64,000 nucleotides of DNA. Source: Streptomyces sp. CoH27 (GTDB lineage: Bacteria > Actinomycetota > Actinomycetes > Streptomycetales > Streptomycetaceae). The first letter of the stretch is position 1. Every line of letters begins with the position of its first letter. Shown piece after piece: positions 17,575 to 26,342 of the stretch. The notes beneath the pieces were generated by a model. That model made no database searches and had not been told where the DNA came from. It saw only the letters and a list, made by a program, of their open reading frames with translations. The translations under genes and the position numbers were made by a program. The stretch covers positions 31,707-95,706 of the forward strand of contig NZ_JAIQYY010000001.1 in NCBI RefSeq assembly GCF_020181035.1, in the 5' to 3' direction.

Positions 17575-17788
17575 GGCGGAACACGGTAGGGAGGAAGCCC
17601 GCCGCGAGACACATGGGTCGGTCACATATTTCCGAGCCATGAGGTGGGTGGCGACACCATGTATGCCCCGACTACATCGGCTGCCGCCTTCCTGGGCGCC
17701 CTTCACATATCGCGGTCCGGTCACCGGTCGTACGGTCCGCATCCAGCAAGCCCGTACGCCCCTCTCCCCCACTCATCGGAGCCGCCCC
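17575..17788. promoter_or_regulatory. Divergent promoter region of BDH and PHB depolymerase
   Basis: 214-bp spacer between the dehydrogenase and depolymerase genes with a relatively AT-rich centre around 17625-17680 (tcacatatttc, atgtatgcc, ctacatcgg). It should hold both promoters. No clear palindromic operator was recognised. Confidence 0.4.
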
Positions 17789-19264
17789 ATGCATGCCTCC
17801 ACCGTGCGCAGAATCTTCAGGCGCACCGCTGCGACCACCGCGCTCGGTGCCCTCGCCGCGGGCCTCGGCCTGGTCACCCCCCTCGCACCCGCCACCCCGG
17901 CCGCCGCGGCCTCCGGCACCTTCCAGCAGGTCACGAGCTTCGGCTCCAACCCCGGCAATCTGGCGATGTACGAGTACGCGCCGGCGAACCTCCCGGCCGA
18001 CGCCCCGCTGGTCGTCGCCCTGCACGGCTGCACCCAGTCGGCGAGCGACTACCACACGCACTCCGGCTGGCAGAAGTTCGCCGACGAGTGGGGTTTCGCC
18101 GTGGTCTACCCGCAGACCAGCACGGCCAACAACAGCCTGTCCTGCTTCAGCTGGTTCGACTCCGCCAAGGACACCCGGGACAAGGGCGAGGCGGCCTCGG
18201 CCAGGCAGATGGTCGACACCGCCGTGGCGCAGTACGGCTCGGACCGCGGGCGGGTCTTCGTCACCGGCCTGTCCGCCGGTGGCGGCATGACGGCCGACCT
18301 GCTGGCCGACTACCCGGACGTGTTCGCCGCCGGCGCCGTCGACTCCGGGCTTCCCGCCCAGTGCGCCACCACGCAGAGCGCGGCCTCCGGATGCCAGTAC
18401 AGCAGCCAGAACCTCACGCCTCAGCAGTGGGGCGACGAGGTCCGCAATGCATACCCCGGATACACCGGGTCATGGCCGCGGGTGGCGATCTGGCAGGGCA
18501 CGTCCGACACCACCGTCACCCCGGTCAACGGCACCGAGCTGCGCGATCAGTGGACCGACGTGTGGGGCATCGGCCAGACGGCCTCCAGCACCCGGGCCGT
18601 GACGGGCGGCACCACCGAGAGCATCTACGACGACTCCTCCGGCAAGCCCGCTGTCGCCCTCTTCTCGGTCTCCGGCATGACCCACGGCCTCGCCGTGAAC
18701 CCCGGTTCGGGTGCCGACCAGTGCGGCAGCGCGGGTACCTATTACCTCACCTCCATCTGCTCCAGCTACTACACCGCGAAGTTCTGGGGCCTGGACGGCT
18801 CCGGCGGCGGCTCCGGCAGCAGCGGCCTGCCGGCGCCGACCGGGGTGACGGTCACCGGCACCACCGACACCGGCGCGTCACTGTCCTGGACCGCCGTCGC
18901 CGGCGCCGCCTCCTACGACGTCTACCGCGACGGCACCAAGACCGGCTCCGCGACGGGCACTTCGTACACCGACACCGGTCTGTCCCCCGGCACCTCCTAC
19001 CGGTACAGCGTCGCCGCGGTCAGCTCCACCGGCGCCGCCGGCACCCCTTCGACGCCGGTCACGGCGACCACGACCGGCGCCGCACCCCGGTGCTACACCG
19101 GCAACAACTACACCCAGGTGGCGGCCGGCCGCGCCCACCAGAGCGGCGGCTACACCTACGCCAACGGCTCCGACCAGAACATGGGCCTGTACAACGTCGC
19201 CGTCACCCACACCCTGAGGGAGACGTCCCCGGGCTACTTCGTCCTCGCCGACAGCGGCTGCTGA
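17789..19264 (+). CDS. Extracellular poly(3-hydroxybutyrate) depolymerase (PHB esterase) with Fn3 linker
   Basis: Secreted polyester hydrolase of 491 aa. A long signal peptide (ends near PAAAAS) precedes an alpha/beta-hydrolase domain at about 45-345 with oxyanion motif LHGCTQSASDY, lipase box GLSAGG (Ser162) and a late His in GMTHGL. A Gly/Ser linker, one fibronectin type III domain (about 355-435) and a C-terminal substrate-binding domain (CYTGNNYTQVAAGRAHQSGG) follow, matching extracellular PHB depolymerases. ATG 17789 has CGGAG upstream. The released 3-hydroxybutyrate would be oxidised by the divergently encoded dehydrogenase. Confidence 0.9.
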   Translation: MHASTVRRIFRRTAATTALGALAAGLGLVTPLAPATPAAAASGTFQQVTSFGSNPGNLAMYEYAPANLPADAPLVVALHGCTQSASDYHTHSGWQKFADEWGFAVVYPQTSTANNSLSCFSWFDSAKDTRDKGEAASARQMVDTAVAQYGSDRGRVFVTGLSAGGGMTADLLADYPDVFAAGAVDSGLPAQCATTQSAASGCQYSSQNLTPQQWGDEVRNAYPGYTGSWPRVAIWQGTSDTTVTPVNGTELRDQWTDVWGIGQTASSTRAVTGGTTESIYDDSSGKPAVALFSVSGMTHGLAVNPGSGADQCGSAGTYYLTSICSSYYTAKFWGLDGSGGGSGSSGLPAPTGVTVTGTTDTGASLSWTAVAGAASYDVYRDGTKTGSATGTSYTDTGLSPGTSYRYSVAAVSSTGAAGTPSTPVTATTTGAAPRCYTGNNYTQVAAGRAHQSGGYTYANGSDQNMGLYNVAVTHTLRETSPGYFVLADSGC

Positions 19265-19418
19265 GCAGACGCCCCCGGGTGAGTCCTGGTCGGCGCAGTT
19301 TTCCGCGTCCCAGGGATGTCCGATGCCGCTCGGGGCCCGCTGTCGTGCCGCTCCGATAGCATGATCGACCCCACGACGGGCGTCCTCACCGCTCGTCCTT
19401 CACACATCGGCTAGAGAA

Positions 19419-20795
19419 TTGACATCCATAACATCGCGGTTGTTTTCGCGAATCGACAGCAGAATCAAGCCCGCCGGGTGGCGTCAGCCACGAACGCTGC
19501 TGTGGGCCACGGCGGGTGCGACGACCGTCGGATTCCTCGTCACGTTGGAAATCGCCGCGCGTCACTACGGGTTGCCCGGGCCGATCACCAATCAGGTGAA
19601 AGAGGTGATATTCCCGCCGAAATCGGGTTTCCTCCTGTACGCCAGCATGGCGTTGACGATGGTGGTACTCACCTGGCGGGAGCGGTTCATCGCGGCGGGT
19701 GCCGCGATCGGCATCGACCTCGTTGTCTTCCTGGTGCGGTGGGCGCTGGGCATCAGAGTCGCCGACGGCCACCCCTTCGGCAACGGCGCGCTGTGGGTGA
19801 TCCTTGGCTGCGCTGTCATCGCGGTCACGCGCCGCGCGGGGCGGGAACGGGTCCTGCTGTTGAAGGGTGTCGGGCTCGGCCTGCTGCTGGTGGCCGGCCG
19901 CAAGGCCGGCGACATCTGGCTGCTGATCACGTCGAGGACCCGCCCTACGGTGCTCGACCAGTACGCGGCGACCGCCGATCACGCGCTGGGCAACCCGTCA
20001 TGGCTGGCCGGCCGGATCGTCAGGGCCAGCGGTCCGATCGGCTCCCACGTGCTCGACTACGTCTACATCCAGCTCGCGGTGGCCGCGGTCGTCGTCGCGA
20101 TGTACCAGCTGCGCCACGTGGCGGTCGAGCGCCGATTCCCGCGCCACCATCTGGTGCGCACCTTTCTGGTCATCGGCCTTCTCGGTCCGGCCGTCTACAT
20201 GATCTTCCCGGTGGTCGGTCCGGTCTTCGCGTACGGCACCGAAGGCGGGCACTGGGCGGTGGCCGAGGTCTGGCCCCACACACCGCCGCCGGTGCATGCT
20301 CCGCACCCCATACCGTTCGACGAGATCACCCCGCGCAACTGCATGCCCAGTCTGCACACGGCATGGGCCACCACCATCTTCATTCATTCCCGCAAGGGCC
20401 CGCGCATTCTGCGGTTCGCGGGCACGTTCTGGCTGATCGCCACGCTCGGCGCGACGCTGGGATTCGGGTACCACTACGGCGTGGACCTCGTCGCCGGCGC
20501 CGTCTTCGCACTCACCGTCGAGGCGGCTCTGCGCGCGCTCGAACGTGGCTGGGACCGGTCGGGAACACAGCTGGTCGCCCACGGCGCGACGGTCTTCGCC
20601 GCGCTCCTGGCGTCCTATCGCTTTCTGCCGTTGGAGATGGCCCACCATCCGTGGGTGTCCGGACCACTCGTCGTTCTGGCGATGACCTCGGTGGTTCACG
20701 GCTACGTACGGACCACCACCCTGTGGGAAGCCACGGCACGCGCCACCGGCCCCCGGGGTGCGGTCCTCGTCACCCCGGAGACGGTGTCCCCGTGA
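19419..20795 (+). CDS. PAP2-superfamily membrane phosphatase / phosphotransferase
   Basis: Polytopic membrane protein of 458 aa with about ten helices. The PAP2-type active site comprises CMPSLHTAWA (about 308-317) and a later GYHYGVDLVAG, as in phosphatidic acid phosphatases and inositolphosphotransferase-like enzymes; the first KxxxxxxRP motif is not obvious. The N-terminal half is an additional membrane domain. The TTG at 19419 is the first possible start and has no strong RBS, so the start is uncertain. Likely acts on a lipid phosphate or prenyl phosphate; the substrate cannot be told. Confidence 0.75.
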   Translation: MTSITSRLFSRIDSRIKPAGWRQPRTLLWATAGATTVGFLVTLEIAARHYGLPGPITNQVKEVIFPPKSGFLLYASMALTMVVLTWRERFIAAGAAIGIDLVVFLVRWALGIRVADGHPFGNGALWVILGCAVIAVTRRAGRERVLLLKGVGLGLLLVAGRKAGDIWLLITSRTRPTVLDQYAATADHALGNPSWLAGRIVRASGPIGSHVLDYVYIQLAVAAVVVAMYQLRHVAVERRFPRHHLVRTFLVIGLLGPAVYMIFPVVGPVFAYGTEGGHWAVAEVWPHTPPPVHAPHPIPFDEITPRNCMPSLHTAWATTIFIHSRKGPRILRFAGTFWLIATLGATLGFGYHYGVDLVAGAVFALTVEAALRALERGWDRSGTQLVAHGATVFAALLASYRFLPLEMAHHPWVSGPLVVLAMTSVVHGYVRTTTLWEATARATGPRGAVLVTPETVSP

Positions 20796-20828
20796 CGTCA
20801 CCGAGGGAGAGGTAACCGGCCACGGGCG

Positions 20829-22673
20829 TCAGCTCTTGCCGGACAGCCGCCAGATCTGGTTCTTCTTGGCGCTCAGGGCACTGGCCGGGTCGCAGGTCCA
20901 CTGGTGGACGAGGGCGCCGGCCGAGGTCGAGATGCCGCTGACGTCGACGCACTTGCCGCTGTGCACGGCGGTCAGCTGGTAGTCATTGCTGTTGCCGAGC
21001 GCGGTGACGGGGTTGAGGGTGAACTGCTGGTTGGTGCCGCCGTTGCAGGTGTACTGGATGACGGCGGCGCCGTCGGCGGTGGATGCGCCGGAGACGTCGA
21101 GGCACTTGCCGCTGAGCTCGTTGACGACGGTGTAGGTGTTCGTCTTGCCGCTGACCGGCTTGAGGTCGAGCATCTGCTGGTAGCCGCCCTCGCAGTACCA
21201 CTGCTGGTACTGGGTGCCGTCGGCGGTGCTCAGATTGGTGTCGTCCAGGCACTGCCCGCTGTTCTCGCTGACCGCGACCGTCGAGACGGTGGTGTTGGAC
21301 GGCGGGAGCAGGGTGATGGTGTAGCCGTCCGTGGCGTTGGTGTAGGGGAGGGTCACCGAGGCGGCGTTGCTGCTGACGGTCAGGTCGGTGTCGGAGACGG
21401 TGGTGGGTCCGGCGACGCCGTTGCCGTTGGGGAGGCGCTGGATGACGGCGCGGACCTTGCCGTTCTCCACGACCGAGGTGGTGTCGAGCCGGTTGAGGTT
21501 GACAGTCACGTTGCCGGTGTTGCCGTTGCTGCCTATGAGGATCTTGGCGTTCTCGGCGGTGTTGTCCTTGGTCGCCAGGCCGTCGGTGTTGGTGCCAGGC
21601 ACGAGCTTGACGACATTGCCCGTCTGGGAGCCGTAGTAGCGGTACATGAACCATTCACCGCGCGGCAGGTACTGGCCGGCGCTGTTCTTGGTGAGCAGGT
21701 TGGCCTCGTAGTCGTGCAGGGCGGTGCCCGACGCCCAGTTGCCGCGCAGGCCGTCGACGCCGGCCCGCTCCAGACGGCTGATGTACCAGGCGCCGCCGCC
21801 GGGGGTCTGCTGGACGCGCGTGGCGTATTCGTTGATCTGGTACGGCCGTTGATTGGTGAGGCCGTAGGAGGCGAGCAGGCTGTCCATGGCGCTCGCGTCG
21901 GCGACGGGGTCGCCCGCCTCGGCGTGCCAGCTCCAGATGTCGGGGACGGCCTTGTTGGTCTTGACGTAGGGCAGGTACGCCTGCCACCAGGTGTTGTTCT
22001 CGGGGTGCTGGGAGTAGCTGGGGCCGACGATGAGCTGGCCGGGGAAGTTGGCGCGGACGGCGGCGTAGAAGCGGGACCACATCTGGAGGTACTGGCTCTC
22101 CGGCCGCGGCCAGAATCCCTGGCCGTTGGGCTCGTTCCAGAGGTCCCACTGGACCGTCATGTTGTTGGCCTTGACGTCGGAGAAGAGCTGGTTGACGAAG
22201 TTGTCGAACTGGGTCCAGTCGCCGTTGTCACCGGGGAAGGGCTGGGTCGTGGTGCTGTCAGCGCCCCACAGGTCGTGCGGGAGGAGGATGAAGGTGCCGC
22301 CGAGCGCCTTGGTGCGCTTGTACTGGGCGAGGGTGGCGTTCCAGCGGGTCTGGTAGTCGGCGAGGCTGGTGCCGTAGCCGCCGCTGTTGAGCTGGGCGCC
22401 GCCGGCCCGCATGAAGTGCCACTTGATGTCCTTGAAGAAGTGATCCTGCGGGAGCGAGCCGTTCGGCGTCATCCCGTAGATCATGCCGGAGGCCCGGTAG
22501 GTGGGGGCACCGCCGGCGGTGGCGAAGTCGACGGTGACGCTGGTGTCCGCGGCCTGGGAGGGGGCGGCGGGCACCAGGGTCGAGGCCAGGGCGGCCATGA
22601 GGACGGCGACGGAGGAGATCGCTCGGCAGCGAGTGCGGGTCGTGGATCGTGGAGGGGGCATGGGCGACTTCAT
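20829..22673 (-). CDS. Secreted clan GH-A glycoside hydrolase with ricin-type lectin domain
   Basis: 614 aa. Sec signal peptide, then a TIM-barrel at about 45-400 with DLWNEPNGQG (acid/base Glu, near residue 160) and QINEYA (nucleophile Glu, near residue 280), the clan GH-A signature seen in GH39-like beta-xylosidases. A small beta domain follows, and residues from about 470 form a ricin-type trefoil (SGKCLDVSGAST, SGKCVDVSGIST). ATG 22673 follows AGGAG. It lies directly downstream of the ABC transporter/GH63-like operon in the same orientation and probably releases oligosaccharides for it. GH39 versus another GH-A family cannot be settled by eye. Confidence 0.82.
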   Translation of the reverse strand: MKSPMPPPRSTTRTRCRAISSVAVLMAALASTLVPAAPSQAADTSVTVDFATAGGAPTYRASGMIYGMTPNGSLPQDHFFKDIKWHFMRAGGAQLNSGGYGTSLADYQTRWNATLAQYKRTKALGGTFILLPHDLWGADSTTTQPFPGDNGDWTQFDNFVNQLFSDVKANNMTVQWDLWNEPNGQGFWPRPESQYLQMWSRFYAAVRANFPGQLIVGPSYSQHPENNTWWQAYLPYVKTNKAVPDIWSWHAEAGDPVADASAMDSLLASYGLTNQRPYQINEYATRVQQTPGGGAWYISRLERAGVDGLRGNWASGTALHDYEANLLTKNSAGQYLPRGEWFMYRYYGSQTGNVVKLVPGTNTDGLATKDNTAENAKILIGSNGNTGNVTVNLNRLDTTSVVENGKVRAVIQRLPNGNGVAGPTTVSDTDLTVSSNAASVTLPYTNATDGYTITLLPPSNTTVSTVAVSENSGQCLDDTNLSTADGTQYQQWYCEGGYQQMLDLKPVSGKTNTYTVVNELSGKCLDVSGASTADGAAVIQYTCNGGTNQQFTLNPVTALGNSNDYQLTAVHSGKCVDVSGISTSAGALVHQWTCDPASALSAKKNQIWRLSGKS

Positions 22674-22743
22674 TGTGCGGCTCCTGGGGGGAGGAGGTTG
22701 ACCGGGGCCCGTCCGGCCCCGGGGCTTCGTGGGAGGCGGCCGC

Positions 22744-24480
22744 TCAGCGGCTCTCTCGGTGTGCGTGTGCTTCGGCCAGCAGGAGGTAGCTGCTGGCGGT
22801 CCAGGTGTAGGCGCGGTCACGCAGGCCCGTACCGGTGAGTGCGTCGAAGTTCTCGGCGAAGCCGTGGGTCTCGCACAGGGAGCGGAACCGGGCGCTGATG
22901 TCGTCCGCCAGCTGGTGGTGGCCGGCGCGGCGCAGGCCGTCCTCGACGAGGACGGTGGCGGGCGCCCAGACCGGGCCGCGCCAGTAGCCGTCGGCGAGGT
23001 AGTGCGGCGAGGTGGTCAGCTCGGTGGCCAGGCCGTACGGCGTCAGATGGGCCGTGATGCGGTCGGCCAGCGCGCTGCCCACCTCGTCGGGCAGGAGCTC
23101 GCCGAGCACTACGGGCATCAGGTCGAGGAGGCCGGCACTGCTCCAGGTGTCCCCGGTCGCGACTCCCCGGGCGACGAACCTGTCTGTGGACCAGAGCTGG
23201 TCGAGCAGTGCCGTCAGCAGTTCCTGGGCCGCTCGCGTCCATCGGCTCGCCTCGTCCGGTCTGCTCAACTCTGTTGCCAGTTCGGCGAGTTCCCGGAGCT
23301 GGAGGACGAGGAAGGCGGACAGGTCGGCCGTGGCGACCACCCGCTCGGGGTCGAAGACCGTGGCGTTGTCCCAGCCGCTGTCGTTGCCGTGCTGGTAATG
23401 GGCCAGTTCGGCCCCGGGCGCTCGTCGTGCGGCGAGCCAGAAGGCGGTCCAGCGCTCCAACCGGTCGTACGTCCGGGCCAGTTCGGCCTGGCTGAGGGGC
23501 GTCGGCAGGCGGCGGCGCAGGTGGCCGAAGGCCCAGCCGTGGATGGGGGGTTTGACGAAGTTGTACAGGACCTCGGAGTGGGTGACGGAGTCGGGCAGGG
23601 CGCCGCTGTCCTCCTGGTGGTCGAAGGGGAGCGCGAACTGGTCCAGGGCCAGTTCGGGGCAACCGGGCGCAAGGGCGAGGGCGTTGAAGCAGTGGTCCCA
23701 GCTCCAGACCTTGTCCATCCAGTGCTTGGACATCAGGACGGCGGGCCGGGTGACCAGCCCGGTCGGTCGTACGGTCGCCGACCAGAGGACGTAGGCGGCG
23801 AGTTCGGCCGCCGGGGTGGCGGACGAGCGCCAGGGGGCCACCGCCTCGACGAAGTCCGCGAACGCGCCCTGTGCGGACGCCGCGATGTCGTCGAAGGTCG
23901 CCGAGGACGTGTACGGCGGGCGGGCGGTGTCGAGCTCCTCGATCGCGATCTCCCAGGCTCCGTCCGTCTCCGCGGTCACGGCGATACCGCGGTCGGCACT
24001 GCCCAGGGACTGGGCTCCGGCCGCCTCGGCGATGGCGCCGGACAGCACGGTGACGCGGTAACGGCGTCCGGTCTCGTACGACGTGAACACGTGCGCGTCC
24101 GCCACCGGATCACGGAAGAAGTACGTTCCGCTGAACGGGGTGAGGGTCCGCGCGGCGGCGAAGACGCCGATGTCCAGGCCGCTCCCCCGCAGGCGTACGG
24201 TGTCCGGTGACGCGTAGGCGAGGTCGATGTGTCCGCTCGTGCCGGTCCAGCTGAGCAGTCCCGGTGTCGCCTCGATGCCGGTCTCGGCGCGGTCGCCCGC
24301 CGTCGGGTGCAGGGCGACCAGGCGCAGGACGGCGTGCATGCCGTTCTGGTGCGAGACGAGGTGGAGGTCGTCGGCGTACGTCTTCTCGGCCACCACGGGC
24401 GAGATGCCGAACCAGGATCCGTACGTGCTGAACGGGATGTCGTGGACGGAGAAGGCCGGGCCGGATCGGGCGGCGGTCAT
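22744..24480 (-). CDS. Intracellular GH63-like / amylo-alpha-1,6-glucosidase-type glycosidase
   Basis: 578 aa with no signal peptide, so it acts inside the cell on imported oligosaccharides. The C-terminal (alpha/alpha)6-barrel shows KVWSWDHCFNALAL, HGNDSGWDNATVF and DGYWRGPVWAPATVLVEDGL, typical of GH63/GH37/MGH1-like enzymes. The N-terminal ~230 residues form a beta-sandwich. Start ATG 24480 has only a weak RBS. It follows the two permease genes with a 50-bp gap and is probably co-transcribed with them. The exact substrate (glucosylated or mannosylglycerate-like oligosaccharide) is not predictable. Confidence 0.82.
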   Translation of the reverse strand: MTAARSGPAFSVHDIPFSTYGSWFGISPVVAEKTYADDLHLVSHQNGMHAVLRLVALHPTAGDRAETGIEATPGLLSWTGTSGHIDLAYASPDTVRLRGSGLDIGVFAAARTLTPFSGTYFFRDPVADAHVFTSYETGRRYRVTVLSGAIAEAAGAQSLGSADRGIAVTAETDGAWEIAIEELDTARPPYTSSATFDDIAASAQGAFADFVEAVAPWRSSATPAAELAAYVLWSATVRPTGLVTRPAVLMSKHWMDKVWSWDHCFNALALAPGCPELALDQFALPFDHQEDSGALPDSVTHSEVLYNFVKPPIHGWAFGHLRRRLPTPLSQAELARTYDRLERWTAFWLAARRAPGAELAHYQHGNDSGWDNATVFDPERVVATADLSAFLVLQLRELAELATELSRPDEASRWTRAAQELLTALLDQLWSTDRFVARGVATGDTWSSAGLLDLMPVVLGELLPDEVGSALADRITAHLTPYGLATELTTSPHYLADGYWRGPVWAPATVLVEDGLRRAGHHQLADDISARFRSLCETHGFAENFDALTGTGLRDRAYTWTASSYLLLAEAHAHRESR

Positions 24481-24530
24481 GAAGTGCAACTCGTTTCCCG
24501 AGCACAGGGACTCGAACGGAGGAAGGGAAC

Positions 24531-25355
24531 TCAGTCCTTGACGGCACCGGCGGTCACGCCGGCGGCGACGTAGCGCTGGGCGAGGACGAGGATGACCGCG
24601 GCCGGCAGCGAGGCCACGACGGCGGTGGCCATGATGGCGTTCCACTCCTGGTTGTTGTTGCCGATGTAGTGGTAGATGCCGAGGGTGATGGGCTCGTGGG
24701 CGCCGCCGTTGACGAGAGTGCTGGCGAAGACGAAGTCCGACCAGGACCACAGGAAGGCGAACAGGGACACCGTGACGACGGCGTTGCGGCTGATCGGCAG
24801 CACGACGGACCAGAAGGTGCGCAGGGCCCTTGCCCCGTCCACCTGCGCGGCCTGGAGCAGTTCCGCGGGGATGCCGGACATGAACGCCGTGAAGATCAGG
24901 ACTGCGAACGGAACGGCCAGGGTGGAGTCGGCGACGATCAGGCCGGGGACGGACTGGAGCAGGCCGAGCTGGAGGTAGATGGCGTAGAAGCCCATCGCCA
25001 TGATGATGCCGGGGATCATCTGGGCGGCCAGCAGGACGAAGTTCAGGATGCCGGCGCCGCGCGGGCGCAGCTTGGCCAGGGCGTAGCCGGCGGGGGCGGA
25101 GAGGGCGACGGTCAGGGCGACGGTGCCCAGGCCGATGACGAGGCTGGTGCCGAGGTAGGGCAGCTGCTCGTCGAGGACGGTGCGGTAGCCGGCCAGGGTG
25201 CCGTGCAGCGGCAGCAGGTCCGGCGGGCTTTTCCGCATGTCCTGGTCGCGGGTGAGGGAGACGTTGAGCATCCAGTAGACCGGGAAGAGCATGATCCCGG
25301 TCAGCAGGACGCCGATCGTGGTCTTCACCCACGTGCGCTTGCCGCTTCGGCTCAT
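24531..25355 (-). CDS. ABC sugar transporter permease (MalG type)
   Basis: 274 aa with six transmembrane segments. It has the cytoplasmic EAA loop characteristic of binding-protein-dependent permeases (AAQVDGARALRTFWSVVLPI). ATG 25355 overlaps the end of the preceding permease by 4 nt. Works with the partner permease and the lipoprotein upstream. No ATPase is encoded here, so a shared MsiK-type ATPase elsewhere is likely, as is usual in Streptomyces. Confidence 0.92.
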   Translation of the reverse strand: MSRSGKRTWVKTTIGVLLTGIMLFPVYWMLNVSLTRDQDMRKSPPDLLPLHGTLAGYRTVLDEQLPYLGTSLVIGLGTVALTVALSAPAGYALAKLRPRGAGILNFVLLAAQMIPGIIMAMGFYAIYLQLGLLQSVPGLIVADSTLAVPFAVLIFTAFMSGIPAELLQAAQVDGARALRTFWSVVLPISRNAVVTVSLFAFLWSWSDFVFASTLVNGGAHEPITLGIYHYIGNNNQEWNAIMATAVVASLPAAVILVLAQRYVAAGVTAGAVKD

Positions 25356-26332
25356 GACAGCGCCTGCCTTCTCTGCGCCCGGACGTAGACCAGGCCGAAG
25401 ACCAGGGCGGCGACGACGAGCAGGTTGCCGACGGCCGCGCCGGGGCCGAAGGCCGGCAGGAGGTTGCCGAAGCCGAGCTGGTAGGACCAGGTGGCGAAGG
25501 TGGTGGACGAGTCCGCCGGGCCGCCCTTGGTCATGATCCAGATGATGTCGAAGACCTTGAGCGTGTAGACCAGCCCCAGGAGCAGGGTGATCGCCGACAC
25601 CGGGCGCAGCAGCGGGAAGGTGACGCGCCGGAAACGCTGCCAGGCGTTCGCCCCGTCGAGGGCGGCTGCCTCGTACAGGCTCGCGGGGATGGACTGCAGG
25701 CCGCTGTGGAGCACCACCAGGTTGAAGGGGACGCCGATCCAGATGTTCGCGATGATCACGGAGGTCAGCGACCACGAGGGCGAGGTCAGCCAGTTCACCG
25801 GTCCGATGCCGACGGCGTGCAGGACGGCGTTGACGACGCCGGATTCGCTGTTGAGCATCCACGACCAGGTGGAGGCCGAGACGATCAGCGGCAGCAGCCA
25901 GGGCACCAGGAACAGGGCGCGCAGGGTGGCCGACAGCCGGAAGTGCTGGTTGAAGAAGACGGCGAGGGCGAGCCCGATGGCGTACTGGAAGGCGAGGCAC
26001 ACGGCGGTGAACACCGTGGTGTGGAGCAGGGCCGGGGCGAACGTCGGGTCGTCGAGGACGGTGCGGTAGTTCTTCAGGCCCGTGAAGGGCGCGTCGCCCT
26101 GGACGAAGGAGCGGACGGTGTAGTTCCGCAGGCTCAGGTCGATGTTGCGGTACAGCGGATAGGCGTAGAAGAGGACGAGGTAGAGGGTCACCGGGGTGAG
26201 GAATCCCCAGGCGGCCCACTGTGTGGAGGGGCGCCGGCGGCGCTGCTCGCCGCGGGCCGGGGACGGGGCGGCGACCGCCCCGTCCCGGGCGGGCGTGGAA
26301 CGGTGATCCGGCAGATGTGTCGTCTGTTTCAT
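25352..26332 (-). CDS. ABC sugar transporter permease (MalF type)
   Basis: 326 aa. Basic N-terminal tail, then six transmembrane helices starting at WGFLTPVTLYLVLFYAYP, with the permease EAA-like motif EAAALDGANAWQRFRRVTFP. ATG 26332 lies 10 nt after the solute-binding protein gene; a GTG at 26341 is an alternative. Second gene of the importer operon. Confidence 0.92.
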   Translation of the reverse strand: MKQTTHLPDHRSTPARDGAVAAPSPARGEQRRRRPSTQWAAWGFLTPVTLYLVLFYAYPLYRNIDLSLRNYTVRSFVQGDAPFTGLKNYRTVLDDPTFAPALLHTTVFTAVCLAFQYAIGLALAVFFNQHFRLSATLRALFLVPWLLPLIVSASTWSWMLNSESGVVNAVLHAVGIGPVNWLTSPSWSLTSVIIANIWIGVPFNLVVLHSGLQSIPASLYEAAALDGANAWQRFRRVTFPLLRPVSAITLLLGLVYTLKVFDIIWIMTKGGPADSSTTFATWSYQLGFGNLLPAFGPGAAVGNLLVVAALVFGLVYVRAQRRQALS

Positions 26333-26342
26333 CGGGCCCACG

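Noticed and set aside
22744..25332. 862-codon open frame suggesting a fusion of the GH63-like enzyme with an upstream domain
   Set aside because: The first 280 residues are a shadow of the permease gene. The enzyme proper starts at 24480.
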